NCBI GenBank assembly: GCA_944389885.1
Contig: CALXNZ010000008.1
Coordinates: 1 to 64,000 of the forward strand
Reading direction: 5' to 3'
DNA: 64,000 nucleotides
Source: an uncultured Opitutales bacterium
GTDB taxonomy: Bacteria; Verrucomicrobiota; Verrucomicrobiia; Opitutales; Intestinicryptomonadaceae
Part shown: piece by piece, positions 1-7,351 of the stretch
How the letters are laid out: every line of letters begins with the position of its first letter
Numbering within the stretch: position 1 is the first letter of the stretch
Translations under genes and position numbers: made by a program
Notes under the pieces: generated by a model
The model's input: only the letters and a program-made list of their open reading frames with translations
Databases searched by the model: none
What the model was told of the DNA's origin: nothing

Positions 1-76
1 TGTAGAATGCGGGGTGAAACTATGAAAGACAAATCTAAAAAATCAACCTATTCCACAACCTTTGGTGTTGACCCAA
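1..76 (+). repeat. Direct repeat copy A (IS right end)
   Basis: Exact 76-base match to 262-337. It contains the transposase stop codon at 23-25 and the presumed terminal inverted repeat at its right edge. The repeat may extend further left outside the window. Confidence 0.9.
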
Positions 77-286
77 TACGAAGCGCCGACAGAGTTTGGG
101 AAACTTGCGGAAACGATAAGCGAATGGTTTGCGCCAATAATCAGGATGTGGAGGTTTACGAAGAATAACGGAATTACAGAAGGCTTCCACCGCAAGATGA
201 AGCTAATCCAAAGACGAGCCTACGGATACAGAAACTTTAAAAATTACCGCTTGAGAGTACTTGTAGAATGCGGGGTGAAACTATGA
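77..286 (+). pseudogene. ISL3-family transposase, C-terminal fragment
   Basis: The frame encodes only the last ~70 residues of an ISL3-type (IS204/IS1001/IS1165) transposase. The tell-tale segment is ITEGFHRKMKLIQRRAYGYR followed by NFxNYRLRV, the conserved C-terminal end of the catalytic DDE domain. The N-terminal zinc-finger, HTH and most of the catalytic domain are missing. The frame is open upstream to 62 only because it reads through the end of the preceding IS copy, so the ATG-like start there is not a real start. It ends at the TGA at 284-286, inside repeat copy B. It cannot encode an active transposase. Confidence 0.8.
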
Positions 287-337
287 AAGACAAATCTAAA
301 AAATCAACCTATTCCACAACCTTTGGTGTTGACCCAA
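262..337 (+). repeat. Direct repeat copy B (IS right end)
   Basis: Identical to 1-76 with an offset of 261 bases. After 337 the sequence diverges from copy A and runs into the tRNA-Cys terminator, so 337 is close to the true IS/chromosome boundary. Confidence 0.9.
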
Positions 338-357
338 ATTTTTACTCTCAAGTTTGC

Positions 358-395
358 AAAAAAAAACCGTACGAAATTGATAAACAACCGTACGG
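358..395 (-). terminator. Rho-independent terminator of tRNA-Cys
   Basis: On the minus strand the arms CCGTACG and CGTACGG form a 7-bp stem around a 15-nt loop and are followed by nine T. It lies 9 bases past the 3' end of the tRNA gene. Confidence 0.75.
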
Positions 396-404
396 AATAA
401 AAAA

Positions 405-475
405 AGGCGTGGATCGGAATCGAACCGATGGTGAAGCTTTTGCAGAGCCTTGCCTTACCACTTGGCTACCACGCC
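405..475 (-). tRNA. tRNA-Cys (GCA)
   Basis: The minus strand folds as a complete 71-nt cloverleaf. The acceptor pairs GGCGTGG with CCACGCC, the D arm begins GCCAAGTGG, the anticodon loop is CTGCAAA with anticodon GCA, and the T arm is ATCGG-TTCGATT-CCGAT. The discriminator base is U, as cysteinyl-tRNA synthetase expects. CCA is not encoded, so it must be added by the CCA-adding enzyme. The gene is a single-gene unit with its own promoter and terminator. Confidence 0.95.
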
Positions 476-489
476 GAAATAAAGTTTGT

Positions 490-518
490 ATTAGAGCTGA
501 AGGCGCCGATTCTTGCAA
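490..518 (-). promoter_or_regulatory. Promoter of tRNA-Cys
   Basis: On the minus strand TTGCAA (513-518) and TCTAAT (490-495) are separated by 17 bases, a near-consensus sigma-70 promoter. The -10 box ends 14 bases before the mature 5' end of the tRNA. Confidence 0.65.
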
Positions 519-648
519 GTTTTTTTTTAGTTTTTGTCTAAAGAGTTTCAATTTTGACCCTAAGTGTCCTTTCCGAAAAAGGCGTTCTCAGCTTTTTTGC
601 CGGTTTTAGTTTCCGGATTGTAATCTCAATTTGCAATAAATGGATTAT

Positions 649-677
649 TTGGTTTGCAAATGTGAATTAGATATAAT
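649..677 (+). promoter_or_regulatory. Promoter of the flavoprotein gene
   Basis: TTGGTT (649-654), 17-base spacer, then a perfect TATAAT (672-677). The predicted transcript start is about 24 bases before the ATG at 708. The -35 box is weak. Confidence 0.5.
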
Positions 678-707
678 ACATATTGTTAAACACTACACGG
701 AAATATT

Positions 708-1289
708 ATGAAAATATTGGCAATCAACGGGAGTCCCAGAAAGGACGGCAATACCGCCGTTCTACTCAATAGGGTTTTAGATACACTTAAGGCTAAGGGG
801 TTTGAGACTGAATTAGTTCAGCTTTGCGGCGAGCAGATAAGAGGTTGCAGAGCTTGCGGAATTTGCAAGAAGCTCCAGAATAAAAAATGCGTTTATGCCC
901 AAGATATCTTTAATGAAATCTTTTCTAAAATGTTGGATGCCGACGCTATTGTAGTAGGGTCTCCGACCTATTTTGCAAACATGACTTCGGAAATAAAGGC
1001 CATATTGGACAGAGCCGGAATTGTGAATAGGGCAAATGGAGGACTTTTAAAGGGAAAGGTAGGGGCGGCAGTCGTCGCGCAGCGCAGAGCGGGCGCTGAT
1101 TTTACATGGCTTTCTATGAATACTATGTTCCTTATGTCAGGAATGTTCGTTCCAGGAGCGTCTTATATGAATATAGGATTCGGCTCCGACAAGGGAGCCG
1201 TTGCGGAAGACGCCGAAGCCATGCGCACTATGGACGATCTCGCTGAAAACATAGCGATTCTTCTAAACGCCCTAAATAAAGCCAAGTAA
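708..1289 (+). CDS. Flavodoxin-fold NAD(P)H-dependent FMN reductase / iron-sulfur flavoprotein-like
   Basis: A 193-residue cytosolic protein of the NADPH-dependent FMN reductase superfamily. It begins with the flavodoxin-like phosphate-binding loop INGSPRKDGNT (residues 6-16). Next comes a compact cysteine cluster C-x2-C-x2-C-x7-C in the segment GCRACGICKKLQNKKC, the arrangement that binds a 4Fe-4S cluster in archaeal/clostridial iron-sulfur flavoproteins (Isf). The GSPTYFANMTSEIKAILDR block is the flavin and dimer signature of this group. Isf-type proteins pass electrons from ferredoxin and can reduce O2 or peroxide in anaerobes; the partner here is unknown. There is no clear SD. It has its own promoter and terminator, so it is monocistronic. 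Fold confidence is high; presence of an Fe-S cluster is inferred from the Cys spacing only. Confidence 0.85.
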   Translation: MKILAINGSPRKDGNTAVLLNRVLDTLKAKGFETELVQLCGEQIRGCRACGICKKLQNKKCVYAQDIFNEIFSKMLDADAIVVGSPTYFANMTSEIKAILDRAGIVNRANGGLLKGKVGAAVVAQRRAGADFTWLSMNTMFLMSGMFVPGASYMNIGFGSDKGAVAEDAEAMRTMDDLAENIAILLNALNKAK

Positions 1290-1344
1290 TCGCTCTTAGA
1301 TGTTAAATTGGCAACTCTTAACCTTCTAAGAATTATTTCCCCAT

Positions 1345-1377
1345 AGCGGGCTATTACTGCAAGATGTCCGCTTTTTT
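1345..1377 (+). terminator. Terminator after the flavoprotein gene
   Basis: AGCGGGC (1345-1351) pairs with GTCCGCT (1366-1372), including one G-U pair, and is followed by T6. Confidence 0.65.
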
Positions 1378-1410
1378 GCCATTATCTGAACCGTTTTGAC
1401 AAATACAGCA

Positions 1411-1438
1411 AAGGGGGTGAGATTTTATCTCCCCCCTT
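1411..1438. terminator. Strong hairpin terminator, probably bidirectional
   Basis: AAGGGGG-T-GAGAT and ATCTC-CCCCCTT form a 12-bp stem with one bulged T and a TTT loop. It lies just past the 3' end of the minus-strand 77-residue gene and closes the tail-fibre cassette on this side. Confidence 0.65.
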
Positions 1439-1467
1439 AATAGTATTATTTTTACAGTCAGACCTCA

Positions 1468-1701
1468 TTAGCCTTCAAAAAATGCTTCCGCCAGTTTTTT
1501 AAGTAATGTTGGATCGATTTTTTCAAGTTCAGGCGGATTGAGAGCGATATAATAATTCCCGGTGTCTGTAAGTCCATCGGAAGTTAGAGGATTTCCAGCC
1601 GCATCGACATAGTCGGCATGCACGTCAACCCTCTTTAGCTTTATATAATTTCCGCCGGATACTTGTAGTATGATGTTTGTATTTTGATTTTCTTCTGACA
1701 T
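1468..1701 (-). CDS. Hypothetical protein, partner of the tail-fibre-like gene
   Basis: A 77-residue unknown with no cysteines, signal peptide or membrane segment. Its N-terminal half is beta-prone (IILQVSGGNYIKLKRVDVHA) and the C-terminus is a short helix (LLKKLAEAFFEG). It starts 10 bases after the stop of the large tail-fibre-like gene and both end at the hairpin at 1411-1438, so the two are co-transcribed. A small product directly downstream of a tail fibre gene is often a fibre chaperone or assembly protein in phages; this role is only suggested by position here. The coding call rests on operon geometry and plausible amino-acid composition. Confidence 0.65.
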   Translation of the reverse strand: MSEENQNTNIILQVSGGNYIKLKRVDVHADYVDAAGNPLTSDGLTDTGNYYIALNPPELEKIDPTLLKKLAEAFFEG

Positions 1702-1711
1702 TGATTTTATC

Positions 1712-3778
1712 CTATTTGCTTAGTATTGAACCTTCCACATGAACTTGTAGCGTCATCGGCGCTACCGAAGGCGAAAATACGAGTGTTTTTTCGGAGTTAT
1801 TGTATATAGTATTCGATTCAACCCATGAATCTTTCACTACTGATACTGTTTGTAGCGATACTCCGCTCCCGTTGTTTATTGTAATCGATCCATTGGCTGA
1901 ACTTTTCATGTAAACTCTAATTTTCGAGTTCTTTGGCAACACTTCCAGTACAGAACTTTTTAAGGCTTTTGGCCCGTTTTCAACCCATACGAGTTTCTCA
2001 TTGATGCTAAAATCTGATAACTGGAGGGTCGATTTTATCGTTCCTACAGAAAATGAATCGTTGTAGTTGCCTGACTTGTCTTGCGATATTTTATCGCACA
2101 GAGCGCCATCAAAGGAGAATAGTGTTCCATTTATCCTTATTTTTAATCCTTTTATCCAAACATATTTTCCTGTTTCCCAAACCCATGTGTTGTCTATAAT
2201 GCTTGTTATAATTCTTATTTCGGTGGAATCGTATTGGGCGGTTGAGGTTATCCATTCACCGGGAACAAGATTTACTTCCAAACTCTTTCCGGAATTCCCA
2301 TAAAAATAGAATCCTACAGACATTGTATATTTTGAAGTAATGCTTTGTTCAATGGATTCGTAATATAGCTCTGCTTGAGTTCCCGGAAGGAATGACAAAC
2401 CGGTTATTCTTATGAGGGCATAAGAATTCGTGTAGTCGGTTGTCACGATAATTTTTATCCCATCTGATTTGTCCAGGGTGTATAGCGATGTTTGCCATGC
2501 TGTCCAATTTGAAGAACTGTCGAAATATTGCGCCTCATTTAATAACATGGGCGGTATATCTTTTCCTTTTGCATAGTCTGAAACGCTATAAAGAGCGTTG
2601 CTTGCCGACATGTCGCAGTTCAAAAGCGTTATTTTTGAAACTATGGCTTTTGCGTACCCGGAAGAATCCGCGCTTCCTCCTATCAGATATGAGGATGGAA
2701 GAATAGATTCCGATATATTTTGTACATTTTGTGATAACGGTGATTGTTGAATTCCGTCTATGAATAATTTAAATTCAGACGGAGAGATGAATATGGCAGT
2801 GTATGCGTGCGCGTCGGATATATATTCCTTCCAGTCAAAGTCCATATAATTCTCGTTTTGGCCGTCGGAGTATTTGAGACGAAGTTCCGGTGACGATTCC
2901 GTGCCGCTAAATATAGCGCTTATGCATGGCGACGAGTTGAATGGCGTTGTCGAAAAAATACGGCAATTTGGAACGAATGTGAATGACCCCGTCCAAGATA
3001 TTGAGACGGGAAGTCTGGGTGCGCTCGACAATGTTCCGGAGAGGTACCCTTTATCAAAATACAATTTTGGATTTTCACGTTTGTTTATCGATAGCGCAGA
3101 GATTTTCGACGTATTGGAATGCGTGTCTTCTGCGAGTTTATCATAAGATTCGTGTGTATGTTCGCTAATTTGGGACTCAAGTTCCACTTTGGTCGCCGCT
3201 CCTATATTTTTACAGGCTTCCTCTTTATCATATATGTCGGCAAGGTTTTCTAATTTTGAGAGATAGTATCCGTCGGCAATATCTTTTGTGAGGGCTTTTT
3301 CCGGAGGAAATATTTGTTCTTCTCCACAGGGGTCTCCGTAGCTTTCCTCAATCTCAATCCAACCGGCCGAAAACGTAGTGCGTTCAGAGCCTTTTCCTAT
3401 TGTATATATGCGGAGCCATTTTGGCCCTTCCGGAATATCGCTCTTACCCTCGCTTATTTCAAATACTACATGGGCTCCGCCTATCTCCATATCGAATTCG
3501 GAAAAGTTTTTATAGATATGGTCGGAATCCACTTCCATGCGCAACAGCGTCTTTTGGCTGCGCGGCGCCGGAGAATTTAAATCGCCTATGTCTATTATTT
3601 CAAGAACGGCCTTTCTCACCGAATCTATATTCGCAATTTTGCCGGAATTAAAAAATACAACGTCGAGTGTTATGTCGTCGTTTCGGCGAAAACGCAGGGG
3701 TTTCCCGGTTTGTGCATTTGTCGGAGAATTAAATTCTGCGACATCGGCATATAACTTAATATGGTTTATTGGATTCAT
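1712..3778 (-). CDS. Phage tail-fibre-like protein (orphan)
   Basis: A 688-residue acidic protein without signal peptide. The N-terminal ~150 residues are beta-rich (start MNPINHIKLYADVAEFN). Around residues 185-215 is a segment of the form GYYLSKLENLADI..KEEACKNIGA, which resembles the NLSDLxDKxxARxNLGL linker typical of phage tail fibres. It is followed by a HTHE stretch recalling the H-x-H metal sites of fibre shafts. The middle (about 240-400) with YFDKGYLSG...SWTGSFTF and AIFISPSEFKLFIDG looks like a concanavalin/LamG-like lectin fold. The C-terminal ~250 residues are further beta-sandwich-like sequence. The longer frame reaches a TTG at 3824-3826, but that TTG lies in a -35 box, so the ATG at 3778 is chosen. 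Origin may be a domesticated prophage or tailocin part; no other tail gene is in the window. Confidence 0.6.
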   Translation of the reverse strand: MNPINHIKLYADVAEFNSPTNAQTGKPLRFRRNDDITLDVVFFNSGKIANIDSVRKAVLEIIDIGDLNSPAPRSQKTLLRMEVDSDHIYKNFSEFDMEIGGAHVVFEISEGKSDIPEGPKWLRIYTIGKGSERTTFSAGWIEIEESYGDPCGEEQIFPPEKALTKDIADGYYLSKLENLADIYDKEEACKNIGAATKVELESQISEHTHESYDKLAEDTHSNTSKISALSINKRENPKLYFDKGYLSGTLSSAPRLPVSISWTGSFTFVPNCRIFSTTPFNSSPCISAIFSGTESSPELRLKYSDGQNENYMDFDWKEYISDAHAYTAIFISPSEFKLFIDGIQQSPLSQNVQNISESILPSSYLIGGSADSSGYAKAIVSKITLLNCDMSASNALYSVSDYAKGKDIPPMLLNEAQYFDSSSNWTAWQTSLYTLDKSDGIKIIVTTDYTNSYALIRITGLSFLPGTQAELYYESIEQSITSKYTMSVGFYFYGNSGKSLEVNLVPGEWITSTAQYDSTEIRIITSIIDNTWVWETGKYVWIKGLKIRINGTLFSFDGALCDKISQDKSGNYNDSFSVGTIKSTLQLSDFSINEKLVWVENGPKALKSSVLEVLPKNSKIRVYMKSSANGSITINNGSGVSLQTVSVVKDSWVESNTIYNNSEKTLVFSPSVAPMTLQVHVEGSILSK

Positions 3779-3797
3779 TTTTGCGGTTTTCGCGCAA

Positions 3798-3826
3798 ATG
3801 ATATCAAAACCCACAATATGTATCAA
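3798..3826 (-). promoter_or_regulatory. Promoter of the tail-fibre cassette
   Basis: On the minus strand TTGATA (3821-3826), 17-base spacer and TATCAT (3798-3803); each box differs from consensus at one base. Transcription would start roughly 12 bases before the ATG at 3778, so the mRNA has a very short leader without SD. Confidence 0.65.
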
Positions 3827-3870
3827 AATAACATTTGATATTTTTGATTAAACGTGACTCTTTTATATTT

Positions 3871-3911
3871 TTGAATGAAAAAGCCCCGTTAATCGGGGCT
3901 TTTTCATTCAA
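3871..3911. terminator. Symmetrical bidirectional terminator
   Basis: Arms of 18 bases around a 5-base loop, with core AAAAAGCCCCG...CGGGGCTTTTT, so both strands end in a T-run after a GC stem. It ends transcription from the minus-strand chorismatase-like gene and insulates the tail-fibre cassette. Confidence 0.85.
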
Positions 3912-3930
3912 AAAATATTTGGCCTTGAAG

Positions 3931-5025
3931 TTATAAATTTACTGCGGCTTCAAGCTCCACTTCAAAGAGCAAATCCGATCGGCAAACTATGCTAAACGAC
4001 GGGCAATGGGGAATGTCAATGCCACGGCTCCTCTGCCATTCCAAGAATGATGCGTAATATTCCGGGCGCAGGCAATATACTATGCTGCGCACTGTGTCGG
4101 AAAAATTCATATTGCGGGAGCGCAGTATGGCTTCTATCACGTCCATGGTGAGTTTAACTTGCGCTTTGATGTCGCCTTCATGGGCGGTTTCCCCGCCGCT
4201 TTCTATACTTGCAGTTCCGGATATCATTATCCGCCTGGAATGCGGAGTCTCTATCTCGACAGCGCGGGAGAAGGAACTTCCGTAATCCGTGGCTCCGCAT
4301 TGCAGCGGAGATTCAAGTTCGGATATCTTGATTGAGTCGGAGTGGGGTTTCATGGCGATTGCGCCGCTGGTTATTTTTTTCCCGGCCCTATTCGGAGCCC
4401 CTATTCCTGTGCTGGCGGGCAGTAATCCTTCAAATATTTTGTGCTCAGAGTAGAACTCGGTGCGGGCCTTATTAAAAGGGGCATACCATGAAAGTATGTC
4501 GTCGTTATAAAACCAGGTTCTTGCGATATCGTTGTATGAAAAGCCAAATATTCCGAGAGCTGCGGATATTTCCTCAAGATTGTCGAGGGTGTGTTTGTAT
4601 CCGTCCGAATCTTCCGATTTTACTATTATTCCGAACGTGCGGCAGTAGTCGGCTTCGGGTGTGGAATAGAATACCGAGCGATTTTCTTGTTTTGTGGCGG
4701 CGAATTTTGGGGTGCAACCTTTTATTGCCGTAATATGCGCTCCGGCCAAAACGGGGAGCGAGGTTTCGTCGAGCGGCTTTATCCAATTCACAGGCAGGTT
4801 GGGAATTCCCATTGTCTCGAGAAATTCTTTAACGCCGCTCTCTGCGAAATCTCCAGAAAATACTTCCAATGTCACGGGAACGGCATTTTCTGATTTCAAT
4901 GCTTCAGCAAGTCTTGCAAGCGAATCTTTGGCAGATTTTGCGGAATCGAATATTATCGGATAATGCAGTTCCTCGATATTTTTGCTTAAATTGATTTTCT
5001 TCATCTGTATTGGCTTGGTACGCAA
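3931..5025 (-). CDS. Chorismatase / RidA-like family protein (FkbO/Hyg5/XanB2-like)
   Basis: A 364-residue cytosolic protein. The central motif DIARTWFYNDDILSWYAPFN and the following KARTEFY match the conserved core of FkbO/Hyg5/XanB2-type chorismatases, which split chorismate into pyruvate and a dihydroxy- or hydroxybenzoate. The C-terminal third (VEIETPHSRRIMISGTASIE to the end) is a YjgF/RidA-like domain. The end SIVCRSDLLFEVELEAAV carries the closely spaced glutamates in the region where the family keeps its catalytic acid. The TTG at 5023-5025 has a good SD (GGGGAG, 7-base gap); an ATG at codon 8 (5004) is the alternative. A TTGACA box lies on the minus strand at 5113-5118. Monocistronic, ended by 3871-3911. 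No aromatic-product gene cluster surrounds it, so substrate and product are unknown. Confidence 0.7.
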   Translation of the reverse strand: MRTKPIQMKKINLSKNIEELHYPIIFDSAKSAKDSLARLAEALKSENAVPVTLEVFSGDFAESGVKEFLETMGIPNLPVNWIKPLDETSLPVLAGAHITAIKGCTPKFAATKQENRSVFYSTPEADYCRTFGIIVKSEDSDGYKHTLDNLEEISAALGIFGFSYNDIARTWFYNDDILSWYAPFNKARTEFYSEHKIFEGLLPASTGIGAPNRAGKKITSGAIAMKPHSDSIKISELESPLQCGATDYGSSFSRAVEIETPHSRRIMISGTASIESGGETAHEGDIKAQVKLTMDVIEAILRSRNMNFSDTVRSIVYCLRPEYYASFLEWQRSRGIDIPHCPSFSIVCRSDLLFEVELEAAVNL

Positions 5026-5170
5026 TACAACTCTCCCCGAGAAGCAAAATAACGCACCCCTTTGTGTTGCAGGTCAAATGACGTTTTAGTATTCAATTTT
5101 TGTTTTGAAAAATGTCAACTAATAACATCATTATATTAACGTTATTGTCGCGTATAAGTTTCTTCGGAAA

Positions 5171-7300
5171 CTAAAAAAATGTCGCGCACTGGTAAAATAT
5201 AAAGCAGATGCAATATCCGAGCGCTGTAAGGCCGAAAAATTGCGCAAGGGCGAACTTTATAGAGCCGGTTTCCGAATAAGTCGTCGATATTGTGGCTATG
5301 CACGGAGCGCTTATAAGTATGAAGAGCAATATGCTGGCTCCTTGTATCGGCGTATAGTCGGCGGCTATTTTATCCCTGAGGGAGGAGTCGTCTTCGGCGT
5401 TGTCATTGCCGTAAACCATGCCGAGTTGCGCTATGAATACTTCTTTTGCGGCAAGGGCGCCGATTAGCGAGCTCACAATTTTGTTGTCGAATCCCAGAGG
5501 TTTGAAAATCGGGGTTGCAAATTGTGAAATGCGCCCCATGAAAGTGTGGTCGAATTTGGACGACACAAGCGCGGATTCAAGCTCGCTTATGGCGTGTTCG
5601 CGCATATCCAGCGGCATTTTTGTATCGCTTTTTACTGCTTCTATTTTTTGCGTTAGCTCTACTTCTGCCGCTGTATTTTTTGGGTATGTGGAAAGCAGCC
5701 ACAAAATTAGCGACATGCCCAGAATTAGAGTTCCGGCTTTTTGGAGGAATCCGAAAGTTCTAAAACCGACCTCGCGCGAGATATTTTTCATGCGCGGAAG
5801 CCTGTAAGGCGGCAATTCAATTAGGAAAGTGGAGTCGTTTCCCCTAAAGGTGGTGGAGCGCAAAATGCGGGCGCATATAAACGCCAGGGATATTCCCGCC
5901 AGATAGATGCAGAACATAGCCGTTCCGCGCAAATTCGGAGGGAAGAATGCCGGTATGAGCAGCACATATACGGGGAATCGGGCGCCGCAGCTGAAAAGCG
6001 GTATGACCATTGTGGCCGTGAGGCGCTCCGCGGGATTTTTTAACGCGCGCGTTCCCATTATTGCCGGAACGGAGCAGCCGAATCCTACGAGCATTGGTAT
6101 TATGCTTGAGCCGCTGAGTCCAAAGCGTTTCATAATTCTGTCGCAAAGGAATGCGGCCCTGGCCATGTATCCGCTGTCTTCGAGTATTGACAGGGCCAAG
6201 AACAGCAGAATTATATTGGGCAGAAACACGAGTATCGTGCCGACCCCGTTTATGACGCCGCCAATGAAAAATTCCTTTATGGCGCCTTCTCCGGGCCAAT
6301 ATTTTGCCGCGAGATTTTCTATATGCCCGAACAGCGATTCCATTATGCCCATCAGCGGATCTCCGAGCTCGAAAACGAATTCGAATATTCCGAACATGAG
6401 CAAAAGGAATATGGGGATTCCCAATAGTTTATTGAGAAGAATAGAATCGATAAGGCGGGTTCTGCCGTATTGCGGGTTTTCGACGGTCTTTAAGGCGGGA
6501 AGGCATATGCGGTCTATTATTCCGTAGCGCGCGGCCGATACGAGCGTTTCCGAATTGTCTCCAGTTTCCGTTTCCAGGCTCTGGGCTATGCCGCATATAG
6601 CGTCGTAGAGCAGGGGGGCTTTGGATTTTATTGACGACAGCACATATTCGTCATTTTCAAGGGCCCTTATGGCCATCCATTCCGAGCAATCGGCGAATTC
6701 TTCGGGCAGGTTGGCCTTTAGCAGATCTCTGGCCAGTTCGATTTTCTTTGAGAGTATGTTATTTTCGAGCCAATCCCAATGGAAGTGGGCAAGGGTGCAT
6801 ACATCGAGATTCGATACTATAAAATTTCTCAGTTTTTTTGCGGATTCCGCATCGTATCCAACGCATTTTGTCACGGGCACGCCTATTGCGTTTGAAAGCA
6901 TTGCGGCGTCCACTGTCTTGCCCCGTTTTCTGAGCTCGTCGGTCATGTTTAAAACCACTATCATAGGGACCCGCATTTCGGCTATTTGCATGGTCAAATA
7001 GAGGTTCCTCTCGAAGTTTGACGAATCGACAACGTTTACTATTAAATCGTAGGAGTTTTCAAGTATGGCGTCGCGGGTTATTTTTTCCTCCGCGCTCGAT
7101 GCGGAAAGCGTATATACTCCCGGCAGGTCTTCTATTTCAACCTCCGTATTGCCAACTGAAAACATTCCCTCTTTTTTAGAAACTGTCACGCCGGGATAGT
7201 TTGCCACTTTTGCATGCAATCCGGCCAGAGAGTTGAAAATCGTAGTCTTTCCTGAATTGGGATTTCCGACAAGAAGTATCTTATAGCGAACTTTATTCAT
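5171..7300 (-). CDS. feoB: Ferrous iron transport protein B
   Basis: A 709-residue inner-membrane Fe(II) transporter with an N-terminal G domain. G1 is GNPNSGKTT (12-20), G3 is DLPG (~58-61) and G4 is NMTD (~119). A helical spacer follows, then two Gate regions separated by the FeoB core, with several hydrophobic segments from ~290 to the end. The Cys-containing GFGCSVPAIMGTR segment is the first gate signature. Length is typical. It is the second gene of an operon, 51 bases behind the DtxR-FeoA fusion, which replaces a separate feoA. The ATG at 7300 has no SD. At its 3' end a 6-bp hairpin with loop CGAA (5157-5172) overlaps the stop codon but lacks a T-run. Confidence 0.97.
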   Translation of the reverse strand: MNKVRYKILLVGNPNSGKTTIFNSLAGLHAKVANYPGVTVSKKEGMFSVGNTEVEIEDLPGVYTLSASSAEEKITRDAILENSYDLIVNVVDSSNFERNLYLTMQIAEMRVPMIVVLNMTDELRKRGKTVDAAMLSNAIGVPVTKCVGYDAESAKKLRNFIVSNLDVCTLAHFHWDWLENNILSKKIELARDLLKANLPEEFADCSEWMAIRALENDEYVLSSIKSKAPLLYDAICGIAQSLETETGDNSETLVSAARYGIIDRICLPALKTVENPQYGRTRLIDSILLNKLLGIPIFLLLMFGIFEFVFELGDPLMGIMESLFGHIENLAAKYWPGEGAIKEFFIGGVINGVGTILVFLPNIILLFLALSILEDSGYMARAAFLCDRIMKRFGLSGSSIIPMLVGFGCSVPAIMGTRALKNPAERLTATMVIPLFSCGARFPVYVLLIPAFFPPNLRGTAMFCIYLAGISLAFICARILRSTTFRGNDSTFLIELPPYRLPRMKNISREVGFRTFGFLQKAGTLILGMSLILWLLSTYPKNTAAEVELTQKIEAVKSDTKMPLDMREHAISELESALVSSKFDHTFMGRISQFATPIFKPLGFDNKIVSSLIGALAAKEVFIAQLGMVYGNDNAEDDSSLRDKIAADYTPIQGASILLFILISAPCIATISTTYSETGSIKFALAQFFGLTALGYCICFIFYQCATFF

Positions 7301-7351
7301 GTTATTTTTGTTAGCTTGCCCTAACTATATCTCAAAAAAAATATGGGTTCG

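Larger units (their letters stand above)
1..337 (+). mobile_element. Two stacked 3' ends of an ISL3-type insertion sequence
   Basis: Positions 1-76 and 262-337 are identical and each holds the last transposase codons, a stop codon and a non-coding IS end finishing in TGGTGTTGACCCAA. Between them (77-261) is an internal piece of the same transposase reading frame. The picture is one IS copy ending at 76, followed at once by a truncated second copy that ends at 337. The family is judged from the C-terminal protein motif. The window starts inside the element, so its left end is not visible. An assembly artefact at a repeat is possible. Confidence 0.7.

Noticed and set aside
348-551. Minus-strand frame of 67 residues across the tRNA
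   Set aside because: It contains the whole tRNA-Cys gene.
268-609. Plus-strand frame of 113 residues
   Set aside because: It starts in the IS end and runs antisense through tRNA-Cys, its promoter and its terminator.
5157-5172. UUCG-type hairpin at the feoB stop
   Set aside because: Short 6-bp stem without T-run in the feoB direction; not convincing as terminator.
5907-6527. 206-residue plus-strand frame
   Set aside because: Antisense of feoB with proline/serine/isoleucine-rich shadow composition.
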